In this document: one piece after another, positions 20,867-29,723 of the stretch
How the letters are laid out: the number at the start of each line of letters is the position of its first letter
How positions within the stretch are numbered: the first letter of the stretch is position 1
NCBI RefSeq assembly: GCF_014621695.1
Contig: NZ_CP061281.1
Coordinates: 4,712,001 to 4,776,000 of the forward strand
Source: Streptomyces xanthii
GTDB lineage: Bacteria > Actinomycetota > Actinomycetes > Streptomycetales > Streptomycetaceae
DNA length: 64,000 nt
Direction: 5' to 3'
Program-made: the position numbers and the translations under genes
The notes under the pieces: model-generated
Seen by the model: the letters and a program-made list of their open reading frames with translations, nothing else
Databases searched by the model: none
What the model was told of the DNA's origin: nothing

Positions 20867-21664
20867 ATGCCGCCGAAGCAGATCCGGCCCGACGCGACGC
20901 CGGCCGCACGCGCGGTCGCACTGCCCGACGACTGGGCCGCGACCCCGCTCACCGTCGTCATGCCGACGTACAACGAGGCGGGGAATCTGCCCGGCATGGC
21001 CGAGGCCCTGATGGCGCTACCGCTGCCGGGCCTGCGGCTCCTCGTCGTCGACGACTCCAGCCCGGACGGCACCGGTGACCTCGCCGAGGAGTACGCGGGC
21101 CGCTTCGGCGCCGACCGGATGGCCGTGCTGCACCGCGCCGGCAAGGAAGGGCTCGGCCGGGCCTACGCGGCGGGCATGGCGCGGGCCGTGGCGGACGGCG
21201 CCCGCTACGTCCTGCAGATGGACGCCGACGGCAGCCACCCCGTCGCGAAGGTCCCGCAGCTGCTCGGGGTCGCCCTGTCGACCGGCGCGGGCGTCACCAT
21301 CGGCAGCCGCTACGTGCAGGGCGGCAGCCTCTCCGAGGCCTGGGGAGCGCACCGCAAGCTGCTGTCGCGCTGGGCGAACGCGTACGCGGGCACGATCCTC
21401 GGCACCCGGGTCCGGGACATCACGGGCGGCTTCAACCTGTGGCGCGAGGACGCCCTGCGCGCCATCGACCTGGCCTCCGTCGACAGCGCGGGCTACAGCT
21501 TCCAGGTCGAGATGAAGTACCGGGCGCTGCGCCGCGGCCAGGGGATCATCGAGGTGCCGATCCACTTCGAGGACCGTACGGTCGGCGAGTCGAAGATGAA
21601 CCTGATGGTGCAGCTGGAGTCGGTCGCGATGCCGTGGCGGCTGCGGGCCCGCTCGCGGCACTGA
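20867..21664 (+). CDS. GT2 polyprenol-phosphate mannose synthase-like glycosyltransferase
   Basis: The 265-residue cytosolic enzyme is of the DPM1 type: VVMPTYNEAGNLPGMAEAL, VDDSSPDGTGD, LQMDADGSHP (the DxD metal site), GSRYVQGG and DITGGFNLWR are all present. It lacks the C-terminal membrane part seen in some bacterial relatives. The family transfers a sugar from a nucleotide sugar to polyprenyl phosphate, supplying lipid-linked donors for extracellular GT-C enzymes. A GT-C-like membrane protein occurs at 34502-36028, so the two may act in one pathway; this is inference. AGGGAG precedes the ATG. Confidence 0.85.
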   Translation: MPPKQIRPDATPAARAVALPDDWAATPLTVVMPTYNEAGNLPGMAEALMALPLPGLRLLVVDDSSPDGTGDLAEEYAGRFGADRMAVLHRAGKEGLGRAYAAGMARAVADGARYVLQMDADGSHPVAKVPQLLGVALSTGAGVTIGSRYVQGGSLSEAWGAHRKLLSRWANAYAGTILGTRVRDITGGFNLWREDALRAIDLASVDSAGYSFQVEMKYRALRRGQGIIEVPIHFEDRTVGESKMNLMVQLESVAMPWRLRARSRH

Positions 21665-21683
21665 CCTCCAGGACGCGGCGGCC

Positions 21684-23342
21684 TCAGCGGATCATCCGGG
21701 CCAGGCGCCGCAACCCGCGCACCGCCCGGGTGCGGGCCGCGCGCCGCACGGGCGGGCCGATGCGGGTGGCGAGGGGCCCGAGGGGCTCCCAGCGCAGTTG
21801 CAGCCGTCCCGCGCCCTTGCCCTCGGGTTCGACGGTGACCCGGTGCCGGTTCACGTGCGCGGTGCGGACGGGCAGGTCGAGCGGGGCGAGCAGCAGCCCG
21901 GTGTTGCGGGCGCCGTCCGGGGCGGTCAGCTGGAGCATGGGGTGCCGGGTCCCGGTGAAGCCGAGCCGGGGGAGCGCGAGCGCCGTGAGGTCGAGCCGGA
22001 CCCGGCCCTCGAAGACGCCCGGCCGCACGGGGTCGAGCCGGAACCGCAGGGTCGCGCGGCGGCGGCCCGGGGTGAGCAGGAGCGCGGCCGGCTGCGGGCC
22101 CACGGAGAGCCGGCGTCCGGGGTCGTGGGTGCGCACGCGCAGGTCCAGCGAGGCCGGGCCGGGGCCGCGCTCGACGGACACCAGCTCGTGGCGGAACTGG
22201 GCGCGCCGGAAGGGCCGGGTGTCCAGCTCCAGGTCGGCGAGGGAGAGTTCACGGCGGGCCCACGCGGTGTCCGGGACCCGGTCGCCCCAGTACGGGGTCC
22301 CGGCCGCGTCCAGGGCCGTCGTGCGGGGGGCGACCGCGTGGCCGAGGCCGCGCGCCGCGAGCCGGGCCTCGGGCAGGCGCAGGTCGCGCACGAGCTGGAG
22401 GACGACGCGTTCGTCGCGCGGCAGGCGGGCGTAGGCGGCGGGGGCGAGCCGGTCGAGGTACGGGTTCACGACGGCGGCAAACTCGGCGAGCCAGGCGTCG
22501 TCGCGGTGCGGCAGGTCGCCCGCGTACATCCGGAAGTCGTGCTTGAGGAACTTGTGGTCCTTGGCCTCGCGCAGCGTGTCGCCGCGGTCGTTCTCGGCGA
22601 GGAAGGCGTCGATGAGTTCCTGCACGTGGACGCGGTCGCGGACGTTGTCGAGCCGGTGCCGCTGGTTGGATATGGAGGCCGCGTCCCCGGCCGCGTACGG
22701 GTGGATGTACCAGCGGTAGACGGTCTCGGGGACGATCGTGAACGCCTTCGCGAGGCAGTAGGCCTGTGCGGAGAAGAGCTGGTCCTCGTAGTGGATGCCC
22801 TCGGGGAAGCGCAGGCCGTGGCGGTCGAGGAAGGCGCGGGCGTACATCTTGCTCGTGGACAGGTGCTCGAAGAGCAGGTCGGGTTCGTTCTCCACGCCTT
22901 CGACGGTGCGGCGCTCGGCGACGAGGTGCGGCATCCAGCGCGAGGTGCGTCCGGTGTCGACGCGGACCCGTTCGACGGCGCCCATCGCGAAGTCGATCCC
23001 GGGGTTCTCGCGGTGCGCGGCGAGCAGGAACTCGACGGCGCGGGGCGGGAGTTCGTCGTCGCTGTCGAGGAACATCAGGTAGGGGGCGCGGGCGATGTCG
23101 AGGGCGCGGTTGCGCGGGGCGCTGCATCCGCCGCTGTTCTCCGGCAGCCGGAGACAGGTGATACGGGGGTCGGCGGCCGCCAGGTCCCGTGCGATCTCGG
23201 GGGTGTTGTCGGTCGAGTGGTCGTCGCTGATGACGATCTCGATGTTCGTGTGGGTCTGGGCCTGGAGGGAGGCGACGGCGCGGGGGAGGCGTGCGGCGTC
23301 GTCGTAGGTGATGACGGTGACCGTGACGTCAGGCGTGTCCAT
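21684..23342 (-). CDS. GT2 glycosyltransferase, wall-polymer cluster
   Basis: This 552-residue protein has an N-terminal GT-A domain (VTVITYDDAARLPRAVASL, ISDDHSTDNT, acceptor region PYLMFLDSDDELPPRAVEFL) covering about 330 residues. The C-terminal 200 residues are beta-rich with no recognisable motif, then a basic tail. It lies downstream of a TagF-type gene and overlaps its 3' end by 14 bp, so the two are probably translated together. It may glycosylate the wall polymer; donor and acceptor are unknown. A paralogue of the same architecture lies at 31751-33364. Confidence 0.85.
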   Translation of the reverse strand: MDTPDVTVTVITYDDAARLPRAVASLQAQTHTNIEIVISDDHSTDNTPEIARDLAAADPRITCLRLPENSGGCSAPRNRALDIARAPYLMFLDSDDELPPRAVEFLLAAHRENPGIDFAMGAVERVRVDTGRTSRWMPHLVAERRTVEGVENEPDLLFEHLSTSKMYARAFLDRHGLRFPEGIHYEDQLFSAQAYCLAKAFTIVPETVYRWYIHPYAAGDAASISNQRHRLDNVRDRVHVQELIDAFLAENDRGDTLREAKDHKFLKHDFRMYAGDLPHRDDAWLAEFAAVVNPYLDRLAPAAYARLPRDERVVLQLVRDLRLPEARLAARGLGHAVAPRTTALDAAGTPYWGDRVPDTAWARRELSLADLELDTRPFRRAQFRHELVSVERGPGPASLDLRVRTHDPGRRLSVGPQPAALLLTPGRRRATLRFRLDPVRPGVFEGRVRLDLTALALPRLGFTGTRHPMLQLTAPDGARNTGLLLAPLDLPVRTAHVNRHRVTVEPEGKGAGRLQLRWEPLGPLATRIGPPVRRAARTRAVRGLRRLARMIR

Positions 23343-25566
23343 GGGCGTCCGCCTCCTCGGGGGTGGGGGCCACGGTGCGGGACTCCAGCGGCAGCACCGG
23401 CGGCAGCGCCTCCTCGGGCTCGCCGAGGAAGACCCGGCGCACGACGCGCTCGGCGGCCCGTCCGTCGTCGAACTCGCAGAAGCGGCGCCGGAAGCTGTCC
23501 CGGGCGGCCGCCGACTCCCGGTCGCGCCAGGCGCCGGTGACGAGGATCTCCGTCAACTCGTCCTGGGTGCGGGCGACATGGCCCGGCGGCTCGGTCGTCA
23601 GGTCGAAGTAGACGCCGCGGGTCGTCGCGTACGTCTCCCAGTCGTCGGCGTAACTGACGATCGGGCGGTCCAGGTTGGCGTAGTCGAACATGATCGACGA
23701 GTAGTCCGTGATCAGCGCGTCCGCGGCGAGCGCCAGCTCCTCCACCGGGTCGTACGCGGAGACGTCGACGATCCGGCCGGTGCGGCACAGCCCGGCGAGC
23801 GGGGACGCGGCGCCGCCGTAGAAGTAGTGGCCGCGCACGAGCAGGACGGTGTCCTCGCCGAGGCGCTCGGCGAGCGCGGCGAAGTCCAGGCGCGGGGTCC
23901 AGCGGGCCTCGTAGTCGCGGTGGGTCGGCGCGTACAGGAGGGCGCGGCGGCCGGGGGCGATGCCGAGGCGGGCGCGGACGGCGCGGACGTCGGCGGCCGT
24001 GGCCCGGTGGTAGACGTCGTTGCGGGGGTAGCCGTGGTCCAGGGAGACGTAGTGCGACGGGTAGGCGTGCTCCCACATGCGGGTGGAGTGGGAGTTGGCG
24101 CTGACGCTGTAGTCCCACTTGTCGACGCGGGACAGGAGCGCGTCGAAGTCCAGGCCGCGCGAGGCGGTGGGGTGGTCGATCTGGTCGAGGCCCATCTTCT
24201 TCAGCGGGGTGCCGTGATGGGTCTGGAGGTGGATCGCGCCGGGTCTCTTGACCACCGCGCCGGGGAAGTTGACGTTGTTGACGAGGTACGCGGCGCGGGC
24301 CATGACCTCCGCGTAGCGGCGGGTGCCGGGCACGACGTGCTCGGTGCCGGGCGGCAGCAGCGGCTCCGTCGCGCGGGACACCACCCACACCGGGCGGATG
24401 TGCGGGGCGAGTTCGGCGAGCTTCGCGGCGATCGCGGCCGGGTTGCAGGCGACGCCGCGGTCCCAGTACGCGGAGAAGACGGCGAGCTCCGGGTCGAGCG
24501 GGGTCTTCAGGGCGCGCTGGTAGTGCAGGTCGAGGAGCTTGCGGCCCGCCTTCCCGCGGCCGGTGCGGACGGCCGAGCGCAGGGCCCGCCGGCCGTGGCT
24601 CAGCTCCTGGAACGCGCGGTACTTCGTGTACGCGTCCTGCTCCAGGAGGCCGCGCCGCACGCCCTCGCGGCCCGGGGGCCTGCGGTGGCCGGGGGGCTTC
24701 CAGCGCACGGCCGCCGCGGAGGCGCGGCGGAAGAACTCGCGGGCGACCGCATCCGGCAGGCCCTCGCGGGACACGACGCGCAGCGTCTCGGTGGCCATCA
24801 GGTCGTACAGGACGGCGCGGGGGGCGGCCGCGGTGCCGTGCTCCCGCATCAGCTCCTGCAGGCGCTCGTACGCGTCGATCAGCTCGTACCGCCGCTCGGC
24901 CGGTACCGGCGGCAGGCTCTCGCGGCGCAGTTGCCGTACGTCGGCCAGGGCGTGCTCGGTGCCGGCGATCCGGCGGGCGAGGACGAGGGCGGCGCGGGCC
25001 GCGTACATCGGGTCGGCGTCGGTGAGGTGCTTCTCGTGGGTGTGGTGGAAGGCGGTGCGCAGGACGCGGTTGGCGAGCAGCGGGGTGACGCGCAGGAGGT
25101 TGCCGTGCTCGTCGAGGGGGCGGTCGCGGCGGCCGAAGCGGGCGAGGCGGCCCGTGTCGACGCCGGAGGTGCCGGGGCCGCGCCAGGTCGAGCGGACGTG
25201 GTCGCCGAGCACGACGTCCACCTCGTCGGACAGCTCGGCGAGGCGGGTGCGCAGGGCGGACAGGGCGCCGGGGAGCGGCCGGTCGGTGGCGGTCAGGCAC
25301 CACAGCCAGGTGCCGGTGGCGCGGTGGGCGCCGGCCGCGCGGGCGGTGGCCGGCTCCGTGCCGGCGGGCAGGGTGAGGAGGGTGGTGCGCGGGACGCCGG
25401 ACAGGTGGTGCCCGGCCGTGTCCCGCGCGGTGGTGCCGACCGCCGCGACGATCAGCTCGGCGTCCTCGGGCAGCTGACCGGCGAGGGCGTCCAGGCAGGG
25501 CCCGAGCAGGCCCTGTACGTCGGGGCCGTGCACCACGACGCTGAGGGCGGGGCGGGTCTCCGTCAT
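23329..25566 (-). CDS. TagF-type CDP-glycerol glycerophosphotransferase with degenerate GT2-like N-terminus
   Basis: The C-terminal half (from about residue 370) of this 745-residue protein is a CDP-glycerol:polyol glycerophosphotransferase domain. It has HHGTPLKKMG (His450-His451), LLYAPTHRDYEARWTPRLDF, LLVRGHYFYGG and LITDYSSIMFDYANLDRPIV. The N-terminal 250 residues look like a GT-A fold (LSVVVHGPDVQGLLGPCLDA) but the expected DDGS and DxD motifs are replaced (AAVGTTA, LTATDRPLPG), so sugar transfer there is doubtful. The downstream GT2 gene overlaps its end. It probably polymerises or primes a polyol-phosphate wall polymer at the membrane. Confidence 0.88.
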   Translation of the reverse strand: MTETRPALSVVVHGPDVQGLLGPCLDALAGQLPEDAELIVAAVGTTARDTAGHHLSGVPRTTLLTLPAGTEPATARAAGAHRATGTWLWCLTATDRPLPGALSALRTRLAELSDEVDVVLGDHVRSTWRGPGTSGVDTGRLARFGRRDRPLDEHGNLLRVTPLLANRVLRTAFHHTHEKHLTDADPMYAARAALVLARRIAGTEHALADVRQLRRESLPPVPAERRYELIDAYERLQELMREHGTAAAPRAVLYDLMATETLRVVSREGLPDAVAREFFRRASAAAVRWKPPGHRRPPGREGVRRGLLEQDAYTKYRAFQELSHGRRALRSAVRTGRGKAGRKLLDLHYQRALKTPLDPELAVFSAYWDRGVACNPAAIAAKLAELAPHIRPVWVVSRATEPLLPPGTEHVVPGTRRYAEVMARAAYLVNNVNFPGAVVKRPGAIHLQTHHGTPLKKMGLDQIDHPTASRGLDFDALLSRVDKWDYSVSANSHSTRMWEHAYPSHYVSLDHGYPRNDVYHRATAADVRAVRARLGIAPGRRALLYAPTHRDYEARWTPRLDFAALAERLGEDTVLLVRGHYFYGGAASPLAGLCRTGRIVDVSAYDPVEELALAADALITDYSSIMFDYANLDRPIVSYADDWETYATTRGVYFDLTTEPPGHVARTQDELTEILVTGAWRDRESAAARDSFRRRFCEFDDGRAAERVVRRVFLGEPEEALPPVLPLESRTVAPTPEEADAHGHA

Positions 25567-25680
25567 CTGCTGATCCCCCTGGCGGCCGCACGGGGCGGCC
25601 GATCGGATATCGGCATCAAGTCAGACAAAGAGTATCTTTCGGGCCGGTGCGGGGCCCGTCATGACCAGGCGTACCGCGGG

Positions 25681-26502
25681 CTACTTCGCCTTCGCGGGCT
25701 TCTTGGCGGGACCGCCGGTGAACTCCTCGTACTCCTTCAGTACGTCCTCCGTCGGCCCGTCCATCCGCAGCTCCCCGCGCTCCAGCCAGAGCACGCGGTC
25801 ACACGTGTCCCGGATCGACTTGTTGCTGTGGCTGACCAGGAAGACCGTCCCGGCGTGCTTGCGCAGCTCGCGGATCCGCTGCTCGGAGCGCTTCTGAAAG
25901 GAGCGGTCGCCGGTCGCGAGGGCCTCGTCGATCAGCAGGACGTCGTGGTCCTTCGCGGCGGCGATGGAGAACCGGAGGCGGGCCGCCATGCCGGAGGAGT
26001 ACGTGCGCATCGGCAGGGTGATGAAGTCGCCCTTCTCGTTGATGCCGGAGAAGTCGACGATCTCGTCGTAGCGGTCGCGGACCTGCTCGCGGCTCATGCC
26101 CATGGCGAGGCCGCCCAGCTTCACGTTCCGCTCGCCCGTGAGGTCGTTCATCAGGGCCGCGTTGACGCCGAGCAGGGAGGGCTGGCCGTCGGTGAAGATC
26201 CGCCCGTTCTCGACCGGGAGGAGCCCCGCGACGGCCTTGAGCAGGGTCGACTTGCCCGAGCCGTTGGTGCCGATGAGGCCGATGGCCTCGCCCCGGTACG
26301 CGGTGAACGACACGTTCCGCACGGCGTGGACCGTGCGCACACCCGCGCGCCGCTCGGCCTTCTTCTTGCCGCCGACGATCCGGCTGAGCGCGGCGGTCGC
26401 GGTGCCGCGGCCCGCGCCGGTGCCGTGGACGCGGTAGACGATGTCGACGCCGTCGACGATGACGGTGGGCACGGGCCCCTGGTCCTGTACCGGCTCAGCC
26501 AC
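25681..26502 (-). CDS. ABC transporter ATPase for wall polymer export (TagH-like)
   Basis: The 273-residue ATPase has Walker A GTNGSGKST, the export-family signature YSSGMAARLRFSIAAAKDHD, Walker B VLLIDEALATGD and switch histidine LVSHSN. It belongs to the polysaccharide/teichoic-acid exporter group (ABC-2 type). The GTG start overlaps the permease stop by 8 bp, showing translational coupling. The C-terminal tail is short and lysine-rich (PAKKPAKAK), without the extra domain of Bacillus TagH. A TagF-type gene follows 114 bp downstream. Confidence 0.93.
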   Translation of the reverse strand: MAEPVQDQGPVPTVIVDGVDIVYRVHGTGAGRGTATAALSRIVGGKKKAERRAGVRTVHAVRNVSFTAYRGEAIGLIGTNGSGKSTLLKAVAGLLPVENGRIFTDGQPSLLGVNAALMNDLTGERNVKLGGLAMGMSREQVRDRYDEIVDFSGINEKGDFITLPMRTYSSGMAARLRFSIAAAKDHDVLLIDEALATGDRSFQKRSEQRIRELRKHAGTVFLVSHSNKSIRDTCDRVLWLERGELRMDGPTEDVLKEYEEFTGGPAKKPAKAK

Positions 26503-27427
26503 GTCCGTACCTCTCCTCGGCCTTCCAGAAGAAGACGAATCCGCCCAGCCCGGCGAGCAGGGCCCAGCCGAGGGCCAGCGGCCACGCGTGCGGCGGCAGC
26601 TGGTCCGCGGTGAAACTGTCGATGAGTGCGAAGCGCATCAGGTCGATGTAGAGCGCCGCGGGGTTGATCTGCAGCAGCGTGACGACGACCTGCGGCACGT
26701 CACGGCCTGCCGTCAGATGCGTCAGGCTCCACATCACGCCCGAGGTGTACATCCACGTCCGCAGCACGAACGGCATGAGCTGCGCGATGTCCGGCGTACG
26801 GGCCCCGAGCCGGGCCATGACCAGCGCGAGCCCGGTGTTGAAGACGAACTGAAGGGCCAGGGCCGGAACGGCCAGCACCCACGACGGACGCGGCGGCACC
26901 CCGGCGCACAGCAGGATCACCACCAGCGCGCACATCGAGAACAGCAGCTGCTGGAGCTGCTGGAGGCAGTACGAGATCGGCAGCGAGGCGCGCGGGAAGT
27001 GCAGCGCCCGTACGAGGCCGAGGCTCCCGGAGATCGCCTTCGTGCCCGCCATCACGGACGACTGCGTGAACGTCCACACGAACACGCCCGTGACCAGGAA
27101 CGGGATGTAGTCCGGCACGCCCCGGCTGGTGTTCAGCAGCTTGCCGAAGATCAGGTAGTACACCGCCGCGTTCAGCAGCGGGGTGAGGACCTGCCACACC
27201 TGGCCCAGCTTGGCCTGGCTGTACTGCGCGGTCAGCTTCGCCGTGGAGAAGGCGGTGATGAAGTGCCGCCGCTGCCACAGCCGCCGCACGTACGCGGGCA
27301 GGGAGGGGCGGGCGCCGCTCACCGTCAGGCCGTGGCGCGCGGCCAGGGCCGCCGCGTCCTCCTGGCCCACCGGGGCGGCGGGGTCCGGGGGGCGGGGCGC
27401 GGAAGGCGTGTCGAGGACCTGACTCAC
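26495..27427 (-). CDS. ABC-2 type permease for wall polymer export (TagG-like)
   Basis: The 310-residue permease has six predicted membrane segments after a 60-residue cytosolic N-terminus (LTAQYSQAKLGQVWQVLTPL is the family hallmark before TM1; later QINPAALYIDLMRFALID). It pairs with the overlapping ATPase gene to flip undecaprenyl-linked polymer across the membrane. The GTG at 27427 has GCAGG upstream. It is divergent from a TetR gene; the shared 165-bp region carries a 27-bp direct repeat that may control both. Confidence 0.92.
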   Translation of the reverse strand: MSQVLDTPSAPRPPDPAAPVGQEDAAALAARHGLTVSGARPSLPAYVRRLWQRRHFITAFSTAKLTAQYSQAKLGQVWQVLTPLLNAAVYYLIFGKLLNTSRGVPDYIPFLVTGVFVWTFTQSSVMAGTKAISGSLGLVRALHFPRASLPISYCLQQLQQLLFSMCALVVILLCAGVPPRPSWVLAVPALALQFVFNTGLALVMARLGARTPDIAQLMPFVLRTWMYTSGVMWSLTHLTAGRDVPQVVVTLLQINPAALYIDLMRFALIDSFTADQLPPHAWPLALGWALLAGLGGFVFFWKAEERYGRG

Positions 27428-27498
27428 ATCGCCTGCTTTCTGGACGGCCGGGCGGTCGGGCGGCCGGGGGGCGGAAGGCCGTTCGTCGGAAGGTCGCT

Positions 27499-27573
27499 AC
27501 GTCGGAACGGACCCGTATCGTCGTGACGTGAGACTAGGCCCCCGCGACGTCGGAACGCAACCGTATCGTCGTG
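27499..27573. promoter_or_regulatory. Paired 27-bp direct repeats between the exporter and TetR genes
   Basis: Copies at 27499-27525 and 27547-27573 agree at 25 of 27 positions. Both start ACGTCGGAACG and end CCGTATCGTCGTG. They are 48 bp apart start to start, and the second ends 8 bp before a TATGCT -10 hexamer of the TetR gene. Placement fits a TetR operator pair for autoregulation, and perhaps control of the exporter. Confidence 0.7.
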
Positions 27574-27580
27574 CCGCATC

Positions 27581-27586
27581 TATGCT
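27581..27586 (+). promoter_or_regulatory. -10 hexamer of a likely leaderless promoter (TetR gene)
   Basis: TATGCT followed by 6 nt and the ATG at 27593. The preceding direct repeat covers the expected -35 position, so a bound repressor would block it. Confidence 0.5.
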
Positions 27587-27592
27587 GGCCGC

Positions 27593-28219
27593 ATGACGAC
27601 CAACGCCGAACCGCCCAGGCCGACGCCGCGTCGCCGGGCCCCGGCCGGGGCCGCCGTACTGCGCGAGGACGTGACGGAGGCCATCCGCGCCGCCGTCTTC
27701 GAGGAACTCGCGTCCGTGGGCTACGCCCGGATGTCCATCGAGGGCATCGCGCGCCGCGCCGGGGTCGGCAAGACCGCCGTCTACCGCCGCTGGCGCTCCA
27801 AGCTCCACCTCGTCCTGGACCTGGTCTCGGCCATAGCGGTGCAGGGCCTGCCGGCCCCCGACACCGGCTCCCTGGAGAGCGACCTGCTCCTCCTCTACCA
27901 GGTCACCTCCCGCGCCCTGCGCCACCCGGTCGCGGGCCAGATCATCCCCGACCTCCAGGCGGAGGCGGCCCGCAACCCCGACATCGCGGACGCCCTCCAG
28001 AAGGCCCTGCGCGAGGGCCAGCACGGGGTGGCCAGCGGCATCGTCCGCGCGGCGGCGGCCCGCGGCGAGCTGAGCCCCGACGTCGACGAGGACCTGGCCC
28101 TCGACCTGATCTCGGGACCGCTGTACTGGCGGGCGGTGGTGGCCCGCGGCCCGAAGCCCCCGAAGGGGTACCTGGAGAAGCTGGCTGCGGCCACCGCGGC
28201 GGGGCTCAGGGTGCTCTGA
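27593..28219 (+). CDS. TetR family transcriptional regulator
   Basis: The 208-residue protein has an N-terminal HTH (VTEAIRAAVFEELASVGYAR ... IARRAGVGKTAVYRRWRSK, residues 25-75). The TetR_C-like ligand domain includes ALRHPVAGQIIPDLQAEAAR and DLISGPLYWRAVVARG. It is divergent from the wall-polymer exporter and has a pair of near-identical direct repeats in its promoter. The ligand is unknown; neighbours give only the weak hint of envelope control. It ends at a bidirectional hairpin. Confidence 0.92.
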   Translation: MTTNAEPPRPTPRRRAPAGAAVLREDVTEAIRAAVFEELASVGYARMSIEGIARRAGVGKTAVYRRWRSKLHLVLDLVSAIAVQGLPAPDTGSLESDLLLLYQVTSRALRHPVAGQIIPDLQAEAARNPDIADALQKALREGQHGVASGIVRAAAARGELSPDVDEDLALDLISGPLYWRAVVARGPKPPKGYLEKLAAATAAGLRVL

Positions 28220-28228
28220 GCCGTCCAT

Positions 28229-28271
28229 CCTGACCCGCCGCGGTCAGGCGGCCGTCCGGCGGCGGGTCAGG
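28229..28271. terminator. Bidirectional terminator-like hairpin
   Basis: CCTGACCCGCCGC (28229-28241) and its perfect 13-nt complement (28259-28271) flank a 17-nt loop. It lies between the TetR gene and the end of the convergent small membrane protein gene, whose last codons it includes. Confidence 0.6.
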
Positions 28272-28411
28272 AACAGGGCGACCGCGGCCGTGATGGCCAC
28301 GAGCCCCGTCGGCACGCTGATCAGCACCTGCTGGACGCCCTCGAAGGCGAAGCTGGTGAAGACGTTGACGATGACAGCGAGGGCCAGGGTCAGCCAGAGC
28401 AGCGCCTTCAT
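28244..28411 (-). CDS. Small two-helix membrane protein (55 aa)
   Basis: This short gene encodes MKALLWLTLALAVIVNVFTS, then a second hydrophobic helix (VPTGLVAITAAVALFLTRRR) and a basic end. GGAAGGAACC precedes the ATG at ideal distance, which supports real translation. Such small proteins are often annotated in Streptomyces as putative membrane proteins without function. It lies between a TetR gene and a sensor kinase gene and has no coding overlap. Confidence 0.7.
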   Translation of the reverse strand: MKALLWLTLALAVIVNVFTSFAFEGVQQVLISVPTGLVAITAAVALFLTRRRTAA

Positions 28412-28549
28412 GGCGGTTCCTTCCGGATAGGGCCCCTCGGTGGGGCGGTGTCTCCACAGTGCCCGCCCGCACCCCGCCCCCTCCATGGAGCACGCTCCCC
28501 GAACCATGGTGTAGCCCGCTCCACCCTGCGCCCGGTCCGGTCCTGCGCC

Positions 28550-28555
28550 TACGCT
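28550..28555 (+). promoter_or_regulatory. -10 hexamer of a likely leaderless promoter (sensor kinase)
   Basis: TACGCT followed by 7 nt and the ATG at 28563; no Shine-Dalgarno. Confidence 0.5.
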
Positions 28556-28562
28556 GACCCGC

Positions 28563-29723
28563 ATGCCGGGGATCAAGGGGGCCGTGCGACAGGCCGGGCG
28601 GGCACTGGCGTACCTCGCGGTCGGCGCGGCCGTCGCCGTCGCCTCGTATCTGTTCATCGCGCTCGCCCTGTTCACCGCGGTCCTGACCCTGCTCGTGGTC
28701 GGCGCCGGAGTGCTGCCCGAGACGGTGCTGCTGCTGCGCCGGGTCGCCACGTTCAAGCGCGGGCGCGTCGCCGAGTGGAGCGGCCGGGAGGTTCCCGAGG
28801 CGTATCTGCCGCTGGGCGGGCCGCTGCGGGAGCGGGTGCGGACGGCGCTGGGCGACCCCGGGACCTGGCGCGATCTGCGGTGGCTCGTCGCGCACTTCGC
28901 GTACGGGTGGCTGCTGCTGTACGCCGCGCTGCTCGTGCTGTGCGTGGGCGCGGTCGTCGACGGGCTGTGGTGCGGGCTGCTGCGCCGCCCGCCCGTCCTG
29001 CTGCCGGTCGTCTCCCGTCTGGCGGACCTCGACGCCGGCTGGTCCAGGGCGCTGCTCGGCCCGGCGCCCGGCGCGGAGCGGCTCGCGGCCCGGGTCACCG
29101 AGCTGACCGAGTCACGGGCCGGGGCCGTCGCCGCGCACGGCGCCGAACTGCGGCGCATCGAACGGGACCTGCACGACGGGACGCAGGCCCGGCTCGTCGC
29201 GCTGTCCATGCGGATCGGGCTCGCCCGGCGCGCCCAGGACCCGGAGGCCGCGCGCCGCCTCCTCGACGACGCCCAGGACCAGGCCGAGGCGGCGCTCGCC
29301 GAGCTGCGGCACGTCGTGCGTGGCATCCACCCGCCGATCCTCACCGACCGCGGACTCGTGGGCGCCGTACGGGCGTTGGCCGCGGCCAGCGGGCTCGACG
29401 TCGCGGTGCGCGACGAAGGCGTCGAGTCGGGCGGCCGGGCGCCGGCCGCGGTCGAGGCGGCCGCCTACTTCGTGATCGCGGAGGCTTTGACCAACGCCGC
29501 CAAGCACAGTGGCGGCACGCGCGCGGACGTCCAACTGGAGCGCGGCAGAGCCGGGTTGAGGGTCGCGGTGAGGGACTCGGGGCGGGGCGGCGCCGACGAG
29601 CGGGGCGGCAGTGGGCTGCTCGGCATGCGGCGCCGGGTCGCCGCGCTCGACGGGAACGTGCGAGTCTCGAGTCCCGTCGGAGGACCGACCGTCATCGAGG
29701 TGGAGCTGCCGTGCGTGTGGTGA
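28563..29723 (+). CDS. Two-component sensor histidine kinase (HisKA_3 type)
   Basis: The 386-residue kinase has two N-terminal helices (LAYLAVGAAVAVASYLFIAL, FTAVLTLLVVGAGVLPETVL) and two more near residues 112-140. The phospho-acceptor His204 lies in RRIERDLHDGTQARLVAL. The ATPase domain shows YFVIAEALTNAAKHSGG (N box), DSGRGG and GSGLLGMRRRVAAL. No extracellular domain of size is present, so it probably senses an intramembrane or envelope signal. Its 3' end overlaps the response regulator gene by 13 bp, so the pair is co-translated. Confidence 0.93.
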   Translation: MPGIKGAVRQAGRALAYLAVGAAVAVASYLFIALALFTAVLTLLVVGAGVLPETVLLLRRVATFKRGRVAEWSGREVPEAYLPLGGPLRERVRTALGDPGTWRDLRWLVAHFAYGWLLLYAALLVLCVGAVVDGLWCGLLRRPPVLLPVVSRLADLDAGWSRALLGPAPGAERLAARVTELTESRAGAVAAHGAELRRIERDLHDGTQARLVALSMRIGLARRAQDPEAARRLLDDAQDQAEAALAELRHVVRGIHPPILTDRGLVGAVRALAAASGLDVAVRDEGVESGGRAPAAVEAAAYFVIAEALTNAAKHSGGTRADVQLERGRAGLRVAVRDSGRGGADERGGSGLLGMRRRVAALDGNVRVSSPVGGPTVIEVELPCVW

